NCBI GenBank assembly: GCA_944472155.2
Contig: OX235273.1
Coordinates: forward strand, 81,028,793-81,092,792
Source: Trichobilharzia szidati
Taxonomy: Eukaryota > Platyhelminthes > Trematoda > Strigeidida > Schistosomatidae
Direction: 5' to 3'
Length of the DNA stretch: 64,000 bases
Of this stretch, positions 53,959 to 64,000 are shown piece by piece; positions within the stretch are counted from its first letter, which is position 1; every line of letters begins with the position of its first letter. Position numbers and translations under genes: made by a program. The notes beneath the pieces are model-generated. The model did no database searches, was not told the origin of the DNA, and worked only from the letters and a program-made list of their open reading frames with translations.

Positions 53959-54087
53959 GAATTCAGGAAGTCGTGTGATTACCTTGATATGGTTATGAGC
54001 AATAAATTGTACTCGAAATGTCACCAGTAAACATTACTGTATAACAGTGTGAGACTTTATCAAAACAAAATTTACCCATAATTGAAT
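53337..54087. repeat. Repeat D inverted pair with TTAGGG-like core
   Basis: About 100-bp arms at 53,337-53,445 (minus) and 53,985-54,087 (plus) share AAAATTTGTTTTGATAAAG, CTCACATTGTTATACAGTAA and CTCATAATCATATCAAGG. Between them, next to the left arm, lies a degenerate telomere-type stretch (53,452-53,510: TTAGGGTTAGG, GTTAGGGTTAG, TAGGGTTAGGG). An (AT)n tract is at about 53,923-53,955. Confidence 0.65.
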
Positions 54088-54281
54088 TACACTCTACCAC
54101 AATGCACAAGTTTTATTCTTATATCAATCCCTACCAGTCCCCGGAACTATTACTAACTGAAGAAATTACAATTTAATTGATATACCATTAGATGGCTAAC
54201 TAAATACACAAAGAATTACAGGGGAACAGATTGAAAAGGAGATCAATTCTAAGCATTAAAAGTGTTATTTAATTTTTATTT

Positions 54282-54459
54282 CTTTGCGCCTTCCGAGGGG
54301 AATATGCGATTTCAAGGTTGAGTTTTGAAGTGGGGCTGCTAACCTCTTTATTAGACTTACAACTGGCTAGAGGAGGTAAAGGTGTACGCCAGCCAGGAAT
54401 TGAACGCCGGAGCACTTGCATGGTTTGCGAGCATTCTACCGCTGAACCACAGATGCACC
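54282..54459 (-). repeat. SINE-A, diverged copy
   Basis: Minus strand: GCCTTCCGAGGGGAATATG, GGGGCTGCTAACCTC, AGCCAGGAATTGAACGCCGG (B box region) and CTACCGCTGAACCACAG. Part of the body is deleted. Confidence 0.65.
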
Positions 54460-54587
54460 TGATGATTTTTATGCAACAATCTAAATATCTTCAAATGTCA
54501 TATATGGCTTTATTGACTATATATTTTTATTACACTACGAACTAACAATGATCTCAGTATATTGTAACAGTCTACAGTCTCTGTTGT

Positions 54588-54815
54588 GCGTTGGTGGCAT
54601 AGCGGTTAAGACGCTTGCCGACCATGCATATGGTCCGGGGTTCGATCCTCGACCGACGCACTCCTTTACCTCGCTAAGTCAGAAATAATACTGGTGAAGA
54701 GGAGAGGTTGGGCATGAGGCTAGCAACCCCATCCTGTAAAATAAACACTGCTACCGAAACTTCAAGCCTGTAGCTTTAAGCCCTATGTTCCACTGGGAAC
54801 AGGAAGGAATAAATA
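54588..54815 (+). mobile_element. SINE-A with clear target-site duplication
   Basis: 228-bp reference copy. The head runs from GCGTTGGTGGCATAGCGG to CCGACGCACTCC, the body contains GAGAGGTTGGGCATGAGG and CTAGCAACCCCATCC, and the end is AAGCCCTATGTTCCACTGGG. It is bounded by TACAGTCTCTGTTGT (54,573-54,587) and TACAGTCTCTGTGGT (54,816-54,830), a 15-bp duplication with one mismatch, proving retroposition of the composite unit. Confidence 0.9.
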
Positions 54816-55049
54816 TACAGTCTCTGTGGTAGATGCACTGGTTTTAAGTATTTATGAAAGATCGACGTTTTAAATATGTACAAAAATGAATTCAACTGTT
54901 TTCCTCTCAACATTTTATATGGATTACTTAATCAATGAACATTACTCATCTATCAGTCTTGCATATTGTATAAACAGTAGATATCGAAGTATTAGCAAAT
55001 ATTTGCTAAACTGCTTATTCTTATAAAGTATAATTATTATATTTCAATA

Positions 55050-55145
55050 GTTTACACACAATGATAAGTTTCGTTATTGGTAATATTTCGAGCAAAATTA
55101 CTGCCCGTGTGTTCACACCACTGTTGAAATTGTTTTGCTCCTCTC
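55050..55145 (-). repeat. Repeat E copy
   Basis: TTTCAATAGTTTACACACAA, GATAAGTTTCGTTATTGG and GAGCAAAATTACTGCCCG. The same sequence recurs at 56,917. On the minus strand GGGCAGTAA...TTGCTCGAAA resembles the stem-loop plus GAAA of repeat D. Confidence 0.6.
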
Positions 55146-55431
55146 TTTAGAATTTCCTTATCATCACAATGACAATACACATGATACAATAATACATAGA
55201 ATCTTGGACTTAAAAATAAATGCTTATGAAGTAAAGCTTTTTCAAAAATTAACTTCCTAATTATCAGGAATTTTCAGGAAAAACACAAATGAACACAAGT
55301 AAATAACTTCGAAATATAAAAAATTCTCTTTAAATGACATAGTAGAATAAGGTTGGTAGGTAACTATACTACCCACTTCACCTTAACCATGCACCCATAA
55401 ACCAATGAGCAAATCTACTCATATGGCCTAC

Positions 55432-56632
55432 TAACTTTGCCAGACTATTGACTTCTCCCTTAGGCATAAACGAGATCTACAAACACTAGTAAGTTCTCAT
55501 GAAGACTGTTGCATTGAGGGGACTAAAACTGAAACCAAGTCTAATGCAAAATACCTCGGTCTAGTTCTATCTTCCAACCTTACTTGGTCATCTCATATCC
55601 TAACGATTTCTAAGAAAGTGTTCTGTCTTACCTACTACATTAAGAAACTTAGACATTCTGGAATCACCCAACCTCTACTTTCACAGTTTGTCAACTCTCG
55701 CCTTGTATCTCATCAGGTAGAACCAGAAATCAGTATAAAATAATCTATGCTCGTACAACCAAGTACAGGAACTCAACGATACCGTACTTGGCCCGTGTTC
55801 TAAGTGACAGAGACAATGTTAAGCGTGAAACCTATGACTTGCTTTGTTGTTAACAACATAATTTTAGGCTCTTTTATTTCTCTCTTATTTTGTATTCTAT
55901 AGTGAACTCCTTCTCAAGCATACTTAGCTACCGAAATGATTAACATTGGCTTCCTTTTTTGTACTTAACTATACTCCTTCTATTGTGTATCCACTGGTTC
56001 CGACTATATTAGCACTATGAGTATTAGAAAATTGTCCTGACATTAACCATCATGTAATTATTAGTTTTGTGGTTGTTTTTTCTTATTTTCTATACTTTTT
56101 AGCAATATTAAACTGACAATATTGGCTGTGGAAGCCATTATCACCATCTTAAAATTTTGTATTATGCAGGATTACTCACACTACCACTACAAACACCGCA
56201 TTAGACCTGACAATAAAAACAAAACAACAACCCCGAAATGTTATTTTATGATTGTTTAGAGTTGTTTCAACCAAATTAACTGACCATCTTGGCGATAAAC
56301 ATTCTTAAATATCATTTGATAACTTCTTGTATGACTAAAGCTTTACTGTCACTATGCATAATCATATCATAGCTTCCACTACCGAATACTGAGTTATTAT
56401 TATATGATGTTTATTTTCCTTTCTAGTTCTCGGTATTTTTTCGCACTTATAATTATTTTTGTGTTTATCCTGTTTGTTCTTTTTGCTGTTGGTGTCTTTA
56501 GATTTTTTTTTGTTAAATACTCCTTTTAAATATTTGTAAAATTAGATGCAAATATTGTAGATATGTGCTGAAAATTCCACACTGTACCACTAGTACTGTT
56601 TCTGGAATAAAGCAAATTGTTATTATTATTAT
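55432..56632 (+). pseudogene. CR1/SR1-like LINE, 3' end with internal deletion (copy d)
   Basis: Plus-strand fragment in several frames: KRDLQTLVSSHEDCC, NAKYLGLVLSSNLTWSSHIL, VFCLTYYIKKLRHSGITQP, LLSQFVNS, then directly LSPCISSGRTRNQYKIIYAR and RETYDLLCC. About 250 bp between QFVNS and LSPC are missing. The 3' UTR ends GGAATAAAGCAAATTGTTAT followed by ATT repeats. Close relative of copy a. Confidence 0.82.
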
Positions 56633-56916
56633 TCATCTCATCACTGAGAAAAAGTTTGATCACAAACGCATTCAAATATACTAAAGATTTATCCGATGCA
56701 ACACACTGTTTCTACCTTGCAACAATCCATCTGGATATACTGCTACTTTCTTGAAGATGTAATTCTTCAATGATTTCATTTAACCACATGAAATAACGAA
56801 TCTCAACTTCTTCTTTTTTTTCCAATCTACTTATAATTACGTGCGCGATTCATGATTACGCAATCTCTGTGCATTTTTAAAAGGTTAATCTCCTAATAAA
56901 GTATTATTATTATTAT

Positions 56917-57090
56917 ATTTCAATAGTTTACTCACAATGATAAGTTTTGTTATTGGTAATATTTCGAGCAAAAAATTACTGCCCGTGTGTTCACACCACT
57001 GTTGGAATTGTTTTGTTCACACATTTATGATTTGTATTACCAATAACAAAACTTATCATTGTGTGTAAACTATTGAAATATAATTATAAT
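56917..57090. repeat. Repeat E inverted pair (hairpin)
   Basis: Left arm from ATTTCAATAGTTTACTCACA to TATTGGTAATATTTCGAGC, right arm from ATTACCAATAACAAAACTTA to GTGTGTAAACTATTGAAATA: about 47-bp inverted arms around a 70-nt spacer. Confidence 0.75.
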
Positions 57091-57412
57091 TTATTTGGTC
57101 GAATCTACAATGCTCAAACTTTTTACTGATATTAATGCTTATTCTTACTCCATTTTTGCTTCACTCACTTCTTTTTTTTCTATTACAAAGATAGACTTCA
57201 GACACAATTACAAGGTTTATGCAGTCAGTAAGCAGTTAACTACTACAAGCAGCTGATCAATAGTCTCACAGGTTAATCCGAAGGTCTACGGAACAAATCC
57301 TTCTGTAAACCAAATGTTCACTTCATATTCAGTCATCACCCAACAGGCTAATGCAAGACTTTTTCAGACAGTTTTACCACACACCCCCATATGAAACAAT
57401 TAGAGGTGTAAT

Positions 57413-58660
57413 TAGCTTGTCATGTAACTGTACATGTAGTCGAAGACTTAGATCCAGAACTACGCCAACCCTTCGAAGAATATGCCAAAGAAGTAACAGA
57501 GAAACAATGCGACAACATCAAATCTGACCTCCTTAAGAGCCTAAAGCCTTCAGTTAATACCGAACGTCCGTTCCCGAGCAATCCAGAAAAGTATGTTTTC
57601 AACCTCTCAAACATCATACTATCCACAGCTCAACTAGAGGTGTTATCTGTTGGTCCGAAATTCTGTGTAAAACCACGAAGTGTTCACAAGCTTCAATGCC
57701 TGGTTCAATTTGAAAACCTGATAAATCAAACCTATGAATTGATATCAACGTCTGATGAGAACCTACAACAATTCAAATCAACTGTCCTCGACTGTTACCA
57801 CAAATTTATAAATGGTAATCCAAACGGAAGATCCGTACTAACGAAGAAACACTACAAAGAGCTGAAAAAATTGATGAACAATGAAGAGATTATGCTGATA
57901 CGTCCTGATAAAGGTGGAGGAACCGTAAGGATTATATCAGTAAAATGTTGACCATTCTATCTGGTGAATCTAAATTCGCCAAACCGGCCAACGAGAAAAA
58001 CATGACGGAGCAGATTGAACAAAAACTAACAGACATCCTGCGTAAACTAAAGAACGAATCATTCATTACCAACGAAATGTTTGAATCCCTGAGACCATCT
58101 GGTTCAAATATACCAAGACTCTACGGACTTCCTAAAGTACACAAGATGGGCACTCCACTTCGACCGATCCTCGACATGACTAATTCACCCTACCACCGCA
58201 CTGCCCAATGGCTAGGAGACTTACTTGAACCAATCAGAAAACAAGTCTTCCGTCACTCAGTGCGAGATTCATTTGAATTCGTCAACTGCATCGAAAACGT
58301 CAATGTTTCTAATCAAATGATGATCTCACTAGATGCTGTCTCATTGTTTACAAATGTTCCACTAACTGAAACATTTTGTCACATATGCGAGCTCATCCAC
58401 TAAAAAGGAGTAAACATCGGCATACCCACCGACTATATAAAAAAAAATTTAACAATTGAAGTGTTTGTAGTATGCCAAATGGGTTAAATACCTTCACAAC
58501 AAACTCTTTTATAGGATTTGTTCTCCCTACAGTTAAAAATATATATATCATACAGATCTTTATTTCGCGACTAGAGATACCTACTAACTCAACTATCATT
58601 GAAATTCCACTATATACTAACGAATCCTACAAAAGTGGACTTCGTAATGAAAGCTAAATC
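57413..58660 (+). pseudogene. Penelope-like element, N-terminal and RT fingers/palm part
   Basis: Open from about 57,413: EDLDPELRQPFEEYAKEVTE, LSNIILSTAQLEVLSVGPKF, CVKPRSVHKLQCLVQFENLI, SVLTKKHYKELKKLMNNEEI, LIRPDKGGGTV. A frameshift near 57,930 leads to LTILSGESKFAKP, then PRLYGLPKVHKMGTPLRPIL, WLGDLLEPIRKQVFRHSVRD and SLDAVSLFTNVPLTET (motif A Asp present), with a TAA at 58,401. After that the sequence is degraded, so motifs B and C and the endonuclease are absent. This supplies the N-terminal half that the 46-48 kb copy lacks, but it is a different subfamily. Confidence 0.85.
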
Positions 58661-58889
58661 ATCTAAAGTAGGTTTGTAAATGCAAATACAGTCATTTGAC
58701 AGTCATTTTGGTTTAGTTCACCATTAGTCAGTAGTGAATCACTTGTTAAACTAACCAACAAGCTGTAGACACTGTTTCTACTCATCTTAGCTGATTTACT
58801 TTGAAGTCACTGCGAAACATGGTGTCTGGATTAGGTGATTTCGCATTCAAACTATCCATTTCAGACAACACAACTAATCTCAGGGATAA

Positions 58890-59596
58890 ATAATGATAAT
58901 AATCCTAATAATTTGCTTTATTCCAAAACAGTACTTGTGATACAGCATTTTTACTACAGTATTGCATCCAGTTAGTACATTATCAATAAATAGAATTCTA
59001 CATAGATTAAGGAAATCTCAGTTCATTATGACAACAACATATTGGCATGTCGGTACCAAAGCCAAAGTTGAACAGTGTTTGAAGGTGTTAGAAAAGTAGG
59101 AGCTGTCATATTTACTGGTGTAAGCGGAAGAAAGAAACAAAGCAGCACAAAAAGGAAAAAAACAGGGAGAGAGAGAAAAGGAAAAGAAAATGTTGTACGT
59201 ATAAATGATATGACTTGGAAAGACGAGATCCAGTCGTTCTACTGACTATTTAATGAATTATAGGTGTCACTCCTAATGCTTTCTTTATCTCACAGAACAC
59301 GAACTAAGTAAGGTATGGTTCAGTTTTTGTACTTGCTTGCTGGTGCGAGCATATAGTTTTCTATATAAGCTTCTGGTCTCCTGACTGATGAGATGCAAGG
59401 GGAGAGTTGTGAGTGAAGAGGGTGGCGTGAGTTGTTAGATAAATTGGATTTGGCCCATTTTTCACATGAGTCCATGTGCCTGTCGACCAGAATATTAACA
59501 AGCTGGTTAAGTGGCACTTTGCTTACCCTGCTGACAACCTTTAACATCCTACGTAATATGTTATAGTCTTTCTTCAGTAGCCCGGGAAAAACTAAA
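58890..59596 (-). pseudogene. CR1/SR1-like LINE, 3' end (copy e)
   Basis: Tail TAATAATTTGCTTTATTCC at the left (minus orientation). The frame at 59,320-59,547 gives LKVVSRVSKVPLNQLVNILV, DRHMDSCEKWAKSNL and HPLHSQLSPCISS. 5' truncated near 59,596. Same subfamily as copy b, and keeps the 3' terminus that copy b lost. Confidence 0.82.
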
Positions 59597-59599
59597 GTC

Positions 59600-61708
59600 T
59601 CTTCTATCGTTAGCAGTCATGTTAAACAACCGTGTATGCTGTGAATACGAAGCGCTTCACCACTGACTGACACAAAGTACTTAATGAAAATTTACTGAAA
59701 GCTGACACGAAATATAAGTCACCATTGGCTTAGAATCGATTCTGTATGGAATATCTAACAATGTAAACTTAATTTTCAATCAGCATTGTATTTAGTGTAT
59801 TTAGTAATTAAGATTCCCCTTAAGTTTCAATTTTAGCTCTATACTTATTTGGAGTGTCATCTTTACTTCCAAGACATTTTTCATAAAAATAAATGATACC
59901 AATTATATATTAAAAAAAATTATTCTTAACCTCAACTTCTGTACTTGATTATTTAAAAAAAACACTTTGTTTTCATGTTAAAGAGAGATGAGTTTACTCT
60001 TAAAATTAACACATGTCTACATTTAATATTCTCTCTCATGTTATATAGCCCTTAATTAGTGATTTCTATTCAGCGACCGCCTAATATGACTTGAGTTGGC
60101 CAAAAAGAGTGACAATCATCAAATCAGTCCCCCACCTCCACCATCACTGCCACCACCACCAACCTCCTATATCACCCCCTTCACTGTTGGTCAAATAAAT
60201 CAGCCCATGGCCTGTGCTGAATTTAAGTGTGAAGGGGGTGAATTCTTTTTTGCATTAGATGTGTCCAACCAATTGATTGGAGGCATTTCATGCATACACA
60301 CATACATACATACATACAGACATACATACACATACAGCCTATTTGGTCTATAACTGGCTAGCATTGCTATAGATATAGTAGAGCTAGCAAACAGCTAACC
60401 AGCTAGCTAACTAACTGACTTGCTGTGAATAGATAGATAGACAGACAGGCTAGATTCTGACCCAAACTAGTAGAAAACATAAGCTCGCGGCATGAAAAAT
60501 TGCGACCTCTTAATAAAAAATATAAACTTTGTTAGGTTAAAACCTAACAGAAAGAAATGGCTGTACGCACACAGAATTGTTTGTCTCTGATGAACTAACG
60601 TTGGCCAAGAAAAAACAACAGCAGCAGCAGCAATATAAAAGTTAGTTTATGCCATTACTACTATTATTATTATTTATTATTTTTTTTAAATATAACTTGT
60701 TTTACAATAATTCTAAAGTATTTTCATAAACACTTTAAATAAATATATACACACATGCATAATTTTCTTCCCAAACTTCTTCAACTGTTTCGTACGTAAA
60801 TGCTTATTACAATTATAATTGTTCTCACAATAGTAGTTTAATATTTTACTGTTTTTTATGATCATATATTGTCATATGGATGTGCTCATTGTAGCTAGTT
60901 TGAGTTAATTTTTGAAGCATTATCAAGATGATAATGTGTATATCATCAAGTTGTGTTGTACAAAATAATATACGCAGTATCATCATAGTGATTTGATATA
61001 TTTGTGCACAGAAATATTAACGCACAGGTATACACAGTTTAAATAAATCAGCATTGTTATGCATCTTTGCTGGCTGAGTGATCGATCGATCGCGTTAGCC
61101 ATACACACACGCACACACACGCCTATCTACATACACGAATACACACATACAGATACACAGACGCATACACACTAACATTCAGTTTAGAAAGCATACACGT
61201 AGACTAATGCGTACAAACATATTTGACTATGAATACATGCACATTGTTAATGCATATATATACGTATGTGGTATATTTTACAAGAATATATTATACACAC
61301 ATCATAATGTGTGAAGTAGTAGTTTAGGTATATTCAAATGAATGATGCATTTGTGCTTCATTTTTATTTAATACTTTTCTATACATGGTATATATATTTT
61401 GGCGTTTTTGATTATTACATAAATGATCAACTGATAATACGATTACTACTGTGATCTACCTACCCTTTATCATTTTTTTTTTATTTTCATGTTTTCTTTA
61501 TACTAATTATTAGTGGAAGTATACATATCATCGGATATTATATATTGAAGAGGTGAAATTTTCGTTGAAAAGGAGGATCTTTACTATATGATTATTATTA
61601 TCAGTATTTTTGTTTAAAATCGGAAGGAATTACCCCCCAAAGGAATATTCATCAGCTACATACACCTTTATTTATTTATTTATTTGGAAAAATATAATCA
61701 AAAGTCAG
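59600..61708. other. Repeat-poor upstream region of a putative host gene
   Basis: No transposon copies recognised. CCACCACC-type tracts near 60,130-60,165, ACATACATACAT near 60,300, CAGCAGCAGCAG near 60,622, ACACACGCACACACACGC near 61,103 and TTTATTTATTTATTTA near 61,668. The absence of LINE/SINE insertions contrasts with the rest of the window and fits intron or 5' flank of a gene. Confidence 0.5.
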
Positions 61709-62345
61709 TATGTTAATCAAAAGTGAATTATCTCAATATAAAATTGAATTGATCGATTGTTTTGGTGAACATCAGTCGCAGCTATTCTATGGTCGTATTC
61801 GTATTTATAATCCATGCTGGAATAATAATAGTAATAAGTGTTCGAGATCACTATTGGATATTAAATTAGGACAGACAATACCATTGGATATAAGTGATGG
61901 GAATAATCAGCCTGTTCTATGCATTCCTATACATTTCTTTCAACGTCTTAATGATAAACACAATGAAAAGAATAGAGAAACAACCGGTGGATATACTACT
62001 AATAATACTACTACTAATAATAATGGATGTATACAATTGAAAAATGGTTTTCATAAGTCTTCTTCAGACAATGTGGATTATAATAAGATCAATAATGACA
62101 ATACTAATAATAATTCAGGATTATCTATACTATCCTATGACTCTTTGAATGAATTCACACATCAATCGTCTTCATCAAATGAAATTGATACAATAATGGA
62201 ATGGAATAATAAAATAATAAGTAATATTTGTCAAGCTAATAGTGCTTTAGCTACAATCCGAGTATACTTTCCAGTGAAATTAATGAATTCCGCGAATGAG
62301 TTAAAAATTAGCACAGATCTTAAAAAAAGATTTCACCTCCCTCCG
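61709..62345 (+). CDS. Putative host coding exon, unrecognised protein
   Basis: An ATG at 61,710 opens 212 codons that end in phase 0 at a consensus donor (CTCCG|GTAGGTTAG, exon end 62,345); without splicing the frame would stop after three more codons at 62,354. A possible acceptor (AAAAGTCAG|T) lies immediately before the ATG, and the preceding in-frame stop is at 61,695, so this may be the first coding exon. The protein begins MLIKSELSQYKIELIDCFGE, then FYGRIRIYNPCW, a conserved-looking block DIKLGQTIPLDISDGNNQPV, an Asn/Thr/Ser-rich low-complexity middle (residues ~90-145, typical of schistosome proteins), and ICQANSALATIRVYFPVKLM at the end. No signal peptide or membrane segment. I do not recognise the family. 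Confidence 0.55.
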
Positions 62346-63389
62346 GTAGGTTAGAAAATGTTTTCTTTCTATAGTTTCTTTCGTTTTTATTTATTTATTT
62401 ACTTATTTTTTCTCTCAGTTTAACAATACTCCAATTTATTACTAGAAATTTGGTTAATATATAATGCGTTGTTTAGAGAGATTTTTCGGTTTGTGTGTGT
62501 GTTTAACGTGTATGCAGTGATTATGGAGTTGCTGTTAAATATGGTCACATATTTAGCATTGCCAGTGTTGTGTGTATTGAGTGTGTCTCATTTTCCCTAC
62601 AACACTCTCCACCCTCCATTTTCCTTCACTTTTCTCTCTCTCTCTCTCCCTCTTATAATGAGATTAAACATCTGGTCTTATGGAAAATCATTTGTATTTT
62701 CCACAAACACACACACACACGCACATAAAGACCTACATACAATTATCTACTGTATTCCCTGTGAGACAAGGATAGGTGTAGGTGTGTACGTGTGTGTGTA
62801 GATGCTAGAAGTGGTTGTTAACGTGACTAGAGTAATTTCTACATTTTTCATTGAAAACTTTTATCGGGTGGATGTGTAACTGTCTCTATCTCTGCGTCTC
62901 CCTCTCCCCCCTCTCTCTATCTCTCTCTCGCTCGCTCCATGCTACATACACATACAAACACTTGTATCAACATAAAGACTATGCATTATTGTCAGCTGTA
63001 TGTTGAACAAACATACAAACACACAACACATTGATACACACACACACGCGGAGACGTAGAAACCATCTTCATCATTCCTCCTTCATTCTTTGTCTAAAAA
63101 TGAAACTAATTTCGAATAGCACTTGACCTCTTCAGAACACACAATAAATGAATAAATAGACAACGAATTTATGCCCGTATATGCATCACTCATGTCTCAT
63201 GTTTGCAATGAATATTAACACTACTTATTGTTCACCTTCAACGTATTATATGTGAGATGTTGATGATGACGATAATGGTGAGATGTGTATGTATGTACAC
63301 AATGGAGGATGAAGTGACTTTCTTTCTGTCTAGTAGTCTTTTCAATTCACAACAGTATAAATAACTACCGTGTGATAAAAAAAAATTTA
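62346..63389. other. Putative intron start with microsatellites
   Basis: (TC)n near 62,634-62,652, (CA)n near 62,705-62,722, CTCTCTATCTCTCTCTC near 62,912 and (CA)n near 63,034-63,050. No convincing further exon. Open frames here are low-complexity. Confidence 0.5.
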
Positions 63390-64000
63390 AATTATTATTA
63401 TTATTTCCTTTACTTCCTAGAGCAACATAGGGCTTCAGCTTCTCTGCTAGAGTCTTCACCTGGCTCCAAGTCTGCCCACACACTTTCATCTCCTCTTCAC
63501 ATGATCTCCTCCAAGTCACTCACCCTCTCACTGACGACCAACTCGCCGCTTCCCATTCGGTCGGGTTCCACTCGAGCAATGTCTTGTCTAGTGATGTCAC
63601 TTGATGTGTTGTTTTTTCCTCAGAGTATGGCCAGCCAATCCATCTCCATTTCTTCCTGCATATTTGTTTCACAATCGGTTGCTGGTTGGTTCGCTCCCAG
63701 AGATCCCTCTCTGTTGCTGATCTTTTCTGGCTGGCCATCTGATCTCGAGAGGAGTATTGAGCGAAGACAACTGTTAATGAAGGTCTGTAGTTTGTTTGAG
63801 ATGCTCTTTATGACGCGCAGTGCAAGTCTCTGATCCGTATACAGTAACACTGACTGACTTCACATTGGAGTTGAAAATCCGGATGTTATTTTTGATAGTG
63901 GGTGCTGTTGACCTCCACACAGACTTGAGGGTAGTGGAAGCTTGTCTTGCTTTTCCGATTCTTGCTTTGATATCCTCGTCAGTTCCGTCCGCCTATAGTT
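63390..64000 (-). pseudogene. RTE-clade relic (subfamily 2), runs off the window
   Basis: Minus strand. Tail TTATTATTATTATTTCC and block TTTACTTCCTAGAGCAACATAG at the left. Minus-strand frames give KWRWIGWPYSEEKTTHQV, LALRVIKSISNKLQTFINS and CLRSILLSRSDGQPEKISN. It continues past 64,000 at the DEDIKARI region. Confidence 0.8.

Noticed and set aside
60096..60353. Proline-rich open frame as a host exon
   Set aside because: It is made of CCACCACC and ACATACAT simple repeats with no splice signals that I can support.
62469..62801. 110-residue frame after the putative exon
   Set aside because: It runs through TC and CA microsatellites. It could be intronic chance sequence and has no similarity I recognise.

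Overview
The window is a 64-kb piece of an AT-rich metazoan genome that is almost entirely interspersed repeats. The mixture points to a blood fluke (Schistosoma or a close trematode): RTE-clade and CR1-like non-LTR retrotransposons, Penelope-like elements (PLEs) ending in a GIY-YIG endonuclease, a Ty3/gypsy relic, and tRNA-derived short repeats carrying hammerhead ribozymes of the Sm-alpha type. The species cannot be fixed from sequence alone. There are no bacterial-style genes, rRNA or CRISPR arrays, and no confident functional tRNA gene.

Layout: 1-5 kb holds a PLE tail, a tRNA-SINE, an RTE pseudogene and a CR1 3' end. 5.9-7.25 kb is a stack of two inverted-dimer SINE insertions sharing one target motif. 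7.9-15.5 kb is RTE and PLE debris. 16.8-18.0 kb is a deleted gypsy element with an open integrase frame. 18.7-27.6 kb is an LTR fragment, SINEs, CR1, RTE and PLE pieces. 28,023-31,289 is a complete RTE element bounded by an 11-bp target-site duplication but broken by a stop and two frameshifts. 31.4-45.8 kb is dense SINE/RTE/CR1/PLE relics, several nested. 46.3-48.3 kb is the best preserved PLE (RT plus GIY-YIG) with a hammerhead downstream of its stop. 48.7-59.6 kb is more relics, a solo LTR, TTAGGG-like interstitial repeats and a PLE N-terminal half. From 59.6 kb recognisable transposon copies thin out, and 61,709-62,345 looks like a coding exon of a host gene ending at a consensus splice donor.

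Three tRNA-headed SINE families are defined here. SINE-A (about 228 bp) joins a tRNA-like head to pieces resembling the 5' UTR and the extreme 3' end of the resident RTE element, so RTE is its likely mobiliser. SINE-B (unit about 350-425 bp) carries a hammerhead core with all three helices, like Sm-alpha. SINE-C (unit about 300-350 bp) carries a second, different hammerhead-like fold that I do not recognise from known families. SINE-B and SINE-C occur repeatedly as inverted dimers, several with arms that cross head-to-tail unit junctions and with one short target duplication around the whole dimer. This suggests retrotransposition from tandem multimeric (or circular) RNA by twin priming. It is the most interesting system in the window.
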